Shown here piece after piece: positions 1 through 5,224 of a stretch of 5,224 bases of DNA. A model generated the notes under the pieces. It did not search any database. It saw only the letters and a program-made list of their open reading frames with translations, and was not told the origin of the DNA. This DNA comes from Actinomycetota bacterium (GTDB lineage: Bacteria > Actinomycetota > Actinomycetes > Nanopelagicales > Nanopelagicaceae): NCBI GenBank assembly GCA_009700155.1, contig WLMP01000067.1, forward strand, positions 1 through 5,224, written 5' to 3'. The position numbers were made by a program, and so were the translations under genes. Within the stretch, counting starts at the first letter, position 1. Each line of letters opens with the position of its first letter.

Positions 1-65
1 CTAATTTCGCCAAGAAGGCTGAGAGGTAAATAGAGCATAGAAAACCCGAGTAAAGTAGGCCAGTT
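1..65. other. Upstream intergenic or leader segment; neighbouring gene unresolved
   Basis: This short stretch precedes the first gene and contains no complete ORF. On the plus strand two frames that are open at the left edge end here, one at the TAG at 31-33 and one at the TAA at 27-29, so the tail of an upstream same-strand gene is possible. On the minus strand one frame is open across the whole segment and has an ATG at 38-36 that would begin a hydrophobic peptide (MLYLPLSLLGEI), so a divergent membrane-protein gene is equally possible. No good ribosome binding site supports that minus-strand start. I see no LexA-like or other palindromic operator. Confidence 0.3.
51..56 (+). promoter_or_regulatory. 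Possible -10 element (TAAAGT) for a leaderless or short-leader operon transcript
   Basis: TAAAGT matches the TANNNT form of an actinobacterial -10 hexamer and agrees with TATAAT at four of six positions. It ends 9 bases before the ATG at 66, so a start of transcription 6-9 bases downstream would fall at or just before the start codon. That fits with the lack of a clear Shine-Dalgarno sequence ahead of the first gene. Leaderless mRNAs are common in Actinobacteria. No convincing -35 box is seen at the expected distance, and a six-base match in AT-rich DNA is weak evidence. Confidence 0.25.
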
Positions 66-2258
66 ATGTCAAAGATTGCTATTACATTCGCTGATGAGCT
101 TCGGGCGCGTTCGGATGAAGATTTAGCTGCACTATTTAAGTTTCGGCCAGATTTAGTTACGCCTGTTCCAAATGATTTCACTTCCCTTGCTGCTCGAGCT
201 ACATCTACACCATCTCTTGTAAGAGCATTGGATTCTCTTAACCTATGGCACTACCAAATTATTGAAGCTGCTTGTGTATTAGCTGAACCATTTAAAAAAT
301 CTGAAATTGTAAGTATCACTAGCCAGGAAAGTAACTTTGCTTTAGATTATTTATGGCAAATGGGGCTGCTATATAAAGAGGGTAACAATTTCCGTACGCC
401 ATTGAATCTAAAGTTGTTAATTGGAGAAGAGCCAGTAGGTCTGGGTCCTGAATTAGGCAGCAAAGTAGACTTTAATAAACTAAAAGACATTCCAAAAACT
501 TCTGCCGACGTGCTTTCTAGATTAACTTGGGGCCCACCGCGAGGACAAATTACTAATATTAAAAAACCTGGAGCAGCAATTGGCTGGTTATTAGACAACA
601 ACATATTAGTTGCAATCGATTCAAACACTGTTGCGCTACCGCGCGAGTATGCAATCAAATTACGAGGAGACAAGGTTCATAGAGAGTTAACTACAAAACC
701 TAGTAATTTAGTTGGTAGAAAAGTAAGTCAAAATCAAGCTGATCTAGCCGCAATTGCAAATATTTCAACGATCTTGAGATGGTGCGAAGAATATTTACAT
801 AACTTATCGGATGAGCCACCTACAGCATTAAGAACTGGTGGAATCGGAGTTAGGGACTTAAAAAGAATTGCAGAACATTTAGGGGTTGAAGAAAGCTGCG
901 TGGGGTTTGTTGCAGAGCTTTGCTACCTAGGTGGTTTGGTTGTAATTGATCCGGATGATCAAATTCTTCCTACATCTTCCTTTGATATATGGTTATCAAA
1001 ACCTTCAGAAGAGCGTTGGTACTCGCTCGTAGTTTTATGGCTAGATACATCGCGAGTTAGTGGATTAATTGGTAGATCAACTGATAAAAATATTGCACCT
1101 CTTGGCCCAGAATTAGATCGAGCAGGCGCTTCTTTGATTAAACGAACAACCTTAAAAGTTTTATTAGAAAACTTAGAAATATCCCCTGAGGTTTCATCAA
1201 TAAAAGAAGTTGTTAAATGGTGGAATCCACAAAGATTTAATGGTGATTTTGTTGAATGGAGCTTACGTGAAGCAGAATGGCTTGGGTTAACTGGTCAGGG
1301 AGCTTTATCTGTATTTGGTAAAAATTTATTGTCATCACAAGATGATCTAGGTATTGAATCTGCTCTGCCTAAGCCTGTTGATCATATTTTAATTCAAGCT
1401 GATAACTCTGCAGTTGCTCCTGGACCATTAACAGCAGAACTTTCGGCTGAAATGGGAACAATTGCTGATATTGAAAGTCGCGGCGGGGCTACGGTGTATA
1501 GATTTAGTGAGGCCTCAATTAGACGTGGGTTAGATCATGGCAAAACAGGTGATCAGATAAAAACTTTTTTAACAAAAATATCTAAAACGCCAATGCCACA
1601 GCCGTTAGAGTATTTAATTACAGATGTTGCAAAAAGGCACGGAAGACTAAGAGTTGGATCTGCTCATACCTACATCAGATGTGAAGATGAAGGATTAATC
1701 CAACAAATTTTGCATGATAAGAAATGTGAACATCTACGACTTAGAAGAATTGCGCCACAGGTTCTAGCAACAGACTTTGAACTACCAGAGGTTATTGGGG
1801 AGCTAAGAGAGTATGGATATTTACCTGCAGCTGAAAATGCAGGAGGTGTATTGCTTTCGCAACCAAATTTAAGGCGTGCTAAATCAAGACCAAAACCACC
1901 AAGAATAATTTCAGAATTTTCTGCACCAAAAGAAAGTGTGATTACATCTGCAGTTAAAACTATAAGGGCTGGCGAGCGCAGTCGAAAAGTCGAACCAATT
2001 GTTCCTGGAACCTCATCTAATGAAACCTTGGCGTTAATCAATCAATATATTAATAACCAGCAAACCATTGCGATTAGTTACGCTGATAACAATGGTGGGG
2101 TTATTAACCGAATTATTGAGCCGATCTCAATTTCATTAGGCACGCTAACTGCCAAGGATGAGGCTTCGGGAGAAATCACGCAGTTTCGTATACCTAGGAT
2201 TAATGGTGTAGCGCCAGCCTTCACCATTTCGCAAAATAAGGCAGACTTAGACCTATGA
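66..2258 (+). CDS. Helicase-associated protein (XPB/Ssl2-type Helicase_C_3 domain, tandem winged helices, WYL-like C-terminus)
   Basis: This is a large cytoplasmic protein of the actinobacterial family encoded beside XPB (Rv0862c-like), without signal peptide or membrane segments. The N-terminus carries the family signature: an RPDL motif at 27-30 followed by alternating helices. By eye, residues 55-115, 143-200 (WGPPRG at 155-160), 228-305 and 355-425 each look like a winged-helix module. Residues about 438-590 form a Helicase_C_3/XPB-N-like domain that aligns with the start of the downstream XPB. A basic, proline-rich linker (about 600-645) leads to a WYL-like domain at about 653-716, with an ISYAD strand and an RIIEP motif. 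It has no helicase motor: the HGKT at 491-494 lies in the XPB-like domain and is not a P-loop. ATG 66 is the first possible start after an in-frame TAA at 51-53. The stop overlaps the next gene by four bases. A DNA-binding partner or regulator of XPB is inferred; the exact function is unknown. Confidence 0.88.
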   Translation: MSKIAITFADELRARSDEDLAALFKFRPDLVTPVPNDFTSLAARATSTPSLVRALDSLNLWHYQIIEAACVLAEPFKKSEIVSITSQESNFALDYLWQMGLLYKEGNNFRTPLNLKLLIGEEPVGLGPELGSKVDFNKLKDIPKTSADVLSRLTWGPPRGQITNIKKPGAAIGWLLDNNILVAIDSNTVALPREYAIKLRGDKVHRELTTKPSNLVGRKVSQNQADLAAIANISTILRWCEEYLHNLSDEPPTALRTGGIGVRDLKRIAEHLGVEESCVGFVAELCYLGGLVVIDPDDQILPTSSFDIWLSKPSEERWYSLVVLWLDTSRVSGLIGRSTDKNIAPLGPELDRAGASLIKRTTLKVLLENLEISPEVSSIKEVVKWWNPQRFNGDFVEWSLREAEWLGLTGQGALSVFGKNLLSSQDDLGIESALPKPVDHILIQADNSAVAPGPLTAELSAEMGTIADIESRGGATVYRFSEASIRRGLDHGKTGDQIKTFLTKISKTPMPQPLEYLITDVAKRHGRLRVGSAHTYIRCEDEGLIQQILHDKKCEHLRLRRIAPQVLATDFELPEVIGELREYGYLPAAENAGGVLLSQPNLRRAKSRPKPPRIISEFSAPKESVITSAVKTIRAGERSRKVEPIVPGTSSNETLALINQYINNQQTIAISYADNNGGVINRIIEPISISLGTLTAKDEASGEITQFRIPRINGVAPAFTISQNKADLDL

Positions 2259-3322
2259 GTGCAATTTCAGCGATCCAGCGATTAGTTGAGTGCGAATCCC
2301 CTACTGAAGATTTGGCTGCATGCCACTCAGTTGTAGATCTTGCAGTTGATATTGCTAATGAAGTTTTATCCTTCCCTGCAGAAAAGATAATTGAAAATGG
2401 AAGACCAGTTTTTTGGTGGGGATCAAAAGAGCCAAAAATACTTCTGCTTTGTCATTTAGACACGGTATGGCCAAAGGGTTCATTTAAAACTACATGGCAA
2501 ATCTCTGGCGATATTGCAACTGGACCTGGCGTATTTGATATGAAGGCTGGATTCGTTCAAGCACTTTACTCACTTATAAATTTAAGTAACGCGCAAAATA
2601 AAGTTGCCTTGGTTGCCACAACTGATGAAGAAACCGGTAGCTTAACATCAAAAGATTTAATCACTAGGTTAGCTAAAGCATCGGATGCAGTTTTAGTATT
2701 TGAGGCTTCACTCGATGGAAAAGTTAAAACGGGCCGTAAAGGTACTGCTATGTATCAAATAACAGTTACAGGTAAGGCATCTCATGCTGGCCTTGAACCA
2801 GAAAAAGGTATTAATGCCACTACAGAATTAGCAAAACTTGTTATGCAAATTTCCGCCTTTGAAGATCCAAAGTTTGGTACAACTGCCGTACCAACAGTAA
2901 TGCAATCTGGAACTACCACTAATACTGTTCCTGCCTTAGCAAAGTTAGATATAGATGTTAGGTCATTTACATTAGCTGAGCTAAATAGAATTGATAAATC
3001 AATTAGAGGGTTAAAAAGTGAAATTGCAGTAGTTGAAGTAAGTGGTGGGATCAGCCGGCCGCCTCTTGAAGAATCAAGTTGTAAAGAACTTTATGAAAAA
3101 CTTGAAAAGGTAGCAAAAGAACTAGGTTTGAATCCAATTGGTAGTGCAAGTGTGGGCGGTGCAAGTGATGGAAATATCGCAGCATCTACTGGTGCAAAAG
3201 TGCTCGATGGCTTGGGAGCCGAAGGTGTTGGTGCACATGCCCCAAATGAATCAATCAAAATTTCTACAATCGAGCCAAAAATTAAGCTAACTACAGCATT
3301 TATTAATGAGCTATTGAAATGA
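2255..3322 (+). CDS. M20-family zinc metallohydrolase, carboxypeptidase G2 / ArgE-DapE-like
   Basis: This is a probable two-zinc hydrolase that cleaves an amide or C-terminal peptide bond; the substrate cannot be told from sequence. The M20 active-site set is complete: HLDT with His67 and Asp69, Asp95 in GPGVFDMKAG as bridging ligand, the catalytic Glu125 and ligand Glu126 in DEETGS, Glu150, and His328 in GAHAPNE. SHAG (His177) marks the inserted dimerisation (lid) domain, about residues 160-270, and NTVPA at 223-227 also fits the family. HLDTVWP resembles the carboxypeptidase G2 branch. At 355 residues it is slightly short for the family, but no motif is missing. There is no signal peptide, so it is cytoplasmic, unlike the exported Pseudomonas CPG2. 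ATG 2255 overlaps the previous stop as ATGA; an in-frame TAA at 2237-2239 excludes a longer form. No good ribosome site is seen, so coupling to the upstream gene is likely. A role in peptide, folate or N-acyl amino acid turnover is conjecture. Confidence 0.9.
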   Translation: MSAISAIQRLVECESPTEDLAACHSVVDLAVDIANEVLSFPAEKIIENGRPVFWWGSKEPKILLLCHLDTVWPKGSFKTTWQISGDIATGPGVFDMKAGFVQALYSLINLSNAQNKVALVATTDEETGSLTSKDLITRLAKASDAVLVFEASLDGKVKTGRKGTAMYQITVTGKASHAGLEPEKGINATTELAKLVMQISAFEDPKFGTTAVPTVMQSGTTTNTVPALAKLDIDVRSFTLAELNRIDKSIRGLKSEIAVVEVSGGISRPPLEESSCKELYEKLEKVAKELGLNPIGSASVGGASDGNIAASTGAKVLDGLGAEGVGAHAPNESIKISTIEPKIKLTTAFINELLK

Positions 3323-4965
3323 GTGATGGACCATTAATTGTTCAGAGTGATAAAACACTTTTATTAGATATAGATCATGTTTTATCAGATGAATGTCGCA
3401 GAGCTATTGCATCATTTGCTGAGTTAGAAAAATCTCCAGAACATATACATACTTATAGGTTAACTCCACTTGGATTATGGAATGCAAGAGCTGCCGGCCA
3501 TGATGCAGAACAAGTAATAGATGTACTACTTAAATATTCTAGATATGCCGTTCCGCATTCACTCTTGGTTGATATTGCAGAGACTATGTCTCGATATGGT
3601 CGCCTTAGGCTTGAGGCACATCCAGTTCATGGCTTGATACTGGCCTCAAATGATCCTGCTGTTTTAAAAGAGGTAACAAGAGGAAAGAAAGTTGCGCCAA
3701 TGCTTGGTTTGCAGCTAGATGATGAAACTATTGTTGTTCATCCAGGACAGCGTGGTTTTCTAAAACAGGCTTTACTTAAATTAGGTTGGCCGGCTGAAGA
3801 TTTTGCCGGATATGTAGATGGTGAGCATCATGAGATCGCATTAAGGCAAGATGATTGGAAAATTAGAAAATATCAGGAGTTAGCTGCTGAGGGATTTTGG
3901 CATGGTGGATCTGGAGTTGTTGTGCTGCCTTGTGGTGCTGGAAAAACTATTGTTGGAGCTGCAGCAATGGCTCACGCAAAAGCTACGACGCTAATTTTAG
4001 TTACAAATACAGTTGCTGCTAGACAATGGCGCGAAGAATTACTTAAACGAACTGATTTAAATGCAGATGATATTGGTGAATATAGTGGCGCAAAAAAAGA
4101 AATTCGCCCAGTAACCATCGCTACCTATCAAGTAATGACTACACGAAAAAAGGGAGTATATGCTCACTTAGATTTATTTGATGCGATTGATTGGGGATTA
4201 ATTATTTATGATGAGGTTCATTTACTGCCTGCGCCAATATTTAGGTTCACTGCTGATATCCAATCCCGCCGTAGATTAGGTTTAACTGCAACCTTAGTTC
4301 GCGAAGATGGAATGGAGGGTGAAGTCTTTTCCCTTATTGGACCAAAAAGATTTGATGTGCCATGGAAAGAGATAGAGGCACAGGGTTATATTGCGCCGGC
4401 AGATTGTGTTGAAGTAAGAATTACGCTTACCGATGCCGAAAGACTTAATTATGCAACCGCTGAGCAAGAAGATAGATACAGATTTTGTGCAACATCCCAA
4501 ACAAAAAAAGATGTTGCTGTGGCCCTTGCTAAACAGCATGCCAATGATCAAGTTTTAGTTATTGGCCAATATCTAGATCAATTAGATCAGCTATCGGCAG
4601 AGTTAGGTGTACCAGTTATTAAAGGAGAAACTCCAATAAAAGAACGTGAGCGTTTGTTTGCGCTATTTAGAAGTGGTGAAATTAAATGCTTAGTAGTTTC
4701 AAAAGTTGCTAACTTTTCTATTGATTTACCAGAGGCCACAATTGCAATCCAAGTCTCTGGAACATTTGGTTCAAGACAGGAAGAGGCACAAAGATTGGGA
4801 AGAATTCTTAGACCAAAAGCTGATGGCCGCGGAGCACGCTTTTATTCTTTAGTGGCGCGAGATACTGTCGACCAGGATTTTGCTCAAAACCGGCAAAGGT
4901 TCTTAGCTGAACAAGGTTATGCGTATCGAATTATTGATGCAGATGAGATATTAAACAAAAACTAA
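3319..4965 (+). CDS. xpb: DNA repair helicase XPB (SF2, 3'-5')
   Basis: This is an ATP-dependent superfamily 2 DNA helicase/translocase of the bacterial XPB family (mycobacterial XPB/Ercc3-like), cytoplasmic and nucleoid-associated. Its 548 residues match the usual bacterial length. Residues 1 to about 165 are the N-terminal Helicase_C_3/damage-recognition-like region. Motor domain 1 follows: RKYQ at 183-186, Walker A LPCGAGKT at 203-210 (Lys209), Walker B DEVH at 298-301, motif III LTATL at 322-326, and the XPB-specific RED motif at Arg328-Glu329-Asp330. Motor domain 2 contains motif VI, QEEAQRLGRILRPK at 487-500, with likely arginine fingers Arg495 and Arg498. All key motor residues are present, so it should be active. 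ATG 3319 overlaps the peptidase stop as ATGA; an in-frame TGA at 3307-3309 fixes the start, and TGAG at 3307-3310 is a weak ribosome site. No Bax1-like nuclease gene, the archaeal partner, lies in the window. A role in nucleotide excision repair or transcription-linked unwinding is inferred from homologues. Confidence 0.96.
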   Translation: MSDGPLIVQSDKTLLLDIDHVLSDECRRAIASFAELEKSPEHIHTYRLTPLGLWNARAAGHDAEQVIDVLLKYSRYAVPHSLLVDIAETMSRYGRLRLEAHPVHGLILASNDPAVLKEVTRGKKVAPMLGLQLDDETIVVHPGQRGFLKQALLKLGWPAEDFAGYVDGEHHEIALRQDDWKIRKYQELAAEGFWHGGSGVVVLPCGAGKTIVGAAAMAHAKATTLILVTNTVAARQWREELLKRTDLNADDIGEYSGAKKEIRPVTIATYQVMTTRKKGVYAHLDLFDAIDWGLIIYDEVHLLPAPIFRFTADIQSRRRLGLTATLVREDGMEGEVFSLIGPKRFDVPWKEIEAQGYIAPADCVEVRITLTDAERLNYATAEQEDRYRFCATSQTKKDVAVALAKQHANDQVLVIGQYLDQLDQLSAELGVPVIKGETPIKERERLFALFRSGEIKCLVVSKVANFSIDLPEATIAIQVSGTFGSRQEEAQRLGRILRPKADGRGARFYSLVARDTVDQDFAQNRQRFLAEQGYAYRIIDADEILNKN

Positions 4966-5198
4966 GATTTAATCGCTTCAATAAATCTTTCTAAATCCAC
5001 CCGCCAGTAGTCATGAACCTTGTCATCAATCATGATAACTGGAACTTGTTCGCCGTACTCTTTTTCAAGATCTAACGAATTATCAATTAATTTTATTTGT
5101 AGATCGAAGTTAAATTCATTTTTTACAGATTTAACCTTGTCTATTGCAATCTCGCACAAATGACATCCAGTTCTTGAGTAGATAGTAACTTTTTTCAT
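4962..5198 (-). CDS. Glutaredoxin-like thioredoxin-fold protein
   Basis: This small cytoplasmic protein of 78 residues has a complete glutaredoxin-like fold of the PF05768 (DUF836) type. It starts with strand KVTIYSR, followed by a CHLC redox motif (Cys12, Cys15) at the start of helix 1. The cis-proline is Pro53 in QVPVIMID, and a YWRVD segment at 64-68 is typical of this short family. It probably reduces disulfides or accepts electrons in a thiol redox chain; the partner is unknown. ATG at 5198 is directly preceded by an in-frame TAG and by a good GGGAG ribosome site. It converges on the XPB gene, and its TAG (4964-4962) overlaps the XPB TAA, so it belongs to a separate transcript whose upstream part lies beyond the right edge. 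In other actinobacteria such genes often sit near heme or redox-regulator genes, but nothing here tests that. Confidence 0.9.
   Translation of the reverse strand: MKKVTIYSRTGCHLCEIAIDKVKSVKNEFNFDLQIKLIDNSLDLEKEYGEQVPVIMIDDKVHDYWRVDLERFIEAIKS
4964..4989 (-). terminator. AT-rich hairpin at the convergent gene junction, probable terminator of the glutaredoxin transcript
   Basis: A perfect 8-bp inverted repeat, AAGATTTA (4964-4971) and TAAATCTT (4982-4989), encloses a 10-base loop. Read on the minus strand it is followed at once by AGTTTTTGTTTAA (4963-4951), a T-rich tract as in an intrinsic terminator. On the plus strand only TTCT follows, so termination of the XPB transcript there would be weaker. 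The stem has a single G-C pair, so it is thermodynamically weak, and it lies inside the last codons of the glutaredoxin gene. No other terminator candidate was found at the junction. Confidence 0.4.
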
Positions 5199-5202
5199 CT
5201 AA

Positions 5203-5207
5203 CTCCC
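5203..5207 (-). promoter_or_regulatory. Ribosome binding site (GGGAG) of the glutaredoxin-like gene
   Basis: On the minus strand GGGAG stands four bases before ATG 5198. It is the clearest Shine-Dalgarno sequence in the window and confirms the chosen start together with the in-frame TAG that touches the ATG. None of the three plus-strand genes has an equally good site. No clear promoter can be placed in the remaining bases up to the right edge, so this gene could be either the first or an internal member of its operon. Confidence 0.65.
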
Positions 5208-5224
5208 AGACTAAATACTTTTAA

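Noticed and set aside
36..38. Minus-strand ATG that could start a divergent membrane-protein gene
   Set aside because: Only about 12 codons are visible and there is no ribosome site, so it is mentioned with the upstream segment but not called as a gene.
347..673. Minus-strand ORF of 108 codons inside the first gene
   Set aside because: It lies wholly within a well-supported family protein on the other strand, has no recognisable domain and no ribosome site, and its composition is that of an antisense reading.
1536..1547. HGKT in the first protein as a possible P-loop
   Set aside because: The preceding GxxxxG pattern is missing, no Walker B follows, and the position aligns with the non-catalytic GHDAEQ segment in the XPB N-terminus.
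1670..2041. Minus-strand ORF of 123 codons inside the first gene
   Set aside because: It overlaps the XPB-like domain, linker and start of the WYL-like domain, whose plus-strand reading is clearly meaningful. The antisense product is serine- and cysteine-rich without any motif.
4294..4551. Minus-strand ORF of 85 codons inside XPB
   Set aside because: It is antisense to conserved helicase motor sequence just after the RED motif and has no family resemblance.
4570..4593. Short direct repeat TAGATCA/TTAGATCA
   Set aside because: It encodes the repeated Leu-Asp-Gln in XPB and is explained by coding sequence; it occurs only twice and is not a structured array.

Overview
The window is bacterial chromosome, densely coded, with about 40% G+C judged from a few sampled lines. 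The best match is an AT-rich actinobacterium, for example a member of the freshwater Nanopelagicales (acI) type. Two adjacent genes point there: a large helicase-associated protein with a WYL-like tail, and a bacterial XPB-type helicase of about 550 residues. From memory this pair is typical of Actinobacteria (mycobacterial Rv0862c and Rv0861c resemble them). The low G+C argues against the classical high-G+C genera. Taxonomy is inferred from gene content only.

Bases 1-65 are a short leader or intergenic stretch with a possible -10 element. It holds no complete gene, and the orientation of the gene beyond the left edge cannot be decided. From 66 to 4965 three plus-strand genes form a tight operon: (1) a 730-residue helicase-associated protein without a motor, (2) a 355-residue M20-family metallohydrolase resembling carboxypeptidase G2, and (3) a 548-residue XPB helicase. 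Both junctions are ATGA overlaps, and every start codon is preceded by a close in-frame stop, so all three starts are well fixed and translation is probably coupled. On the minus strand, 5198 down to 4962, is a small glutaredoxin-like protein that converges on the XPB gene. The two stop codons overlap, and an AT-rich hairpin lies across the junction.

The first and third genes probably work together in DNA repair or transcription-coupled DNA processing. XPB supplies the ATP-driven 3'-5' translocase. The first protein supplies several predicted winged-helix modules, one domain visibly paralogous to the XPB N-terminus, and a WYL-like C-terminal domain. The peptidase between them has no obvious repair role and is the most unexpected part of the layout. 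I see no CRISPR array, insertion sequence, tRNA, rRNA or phage gene. No wholly new system is demonstrated. The least described element is the repair-type pair with a translationally coupled metallohydrolase between its members.
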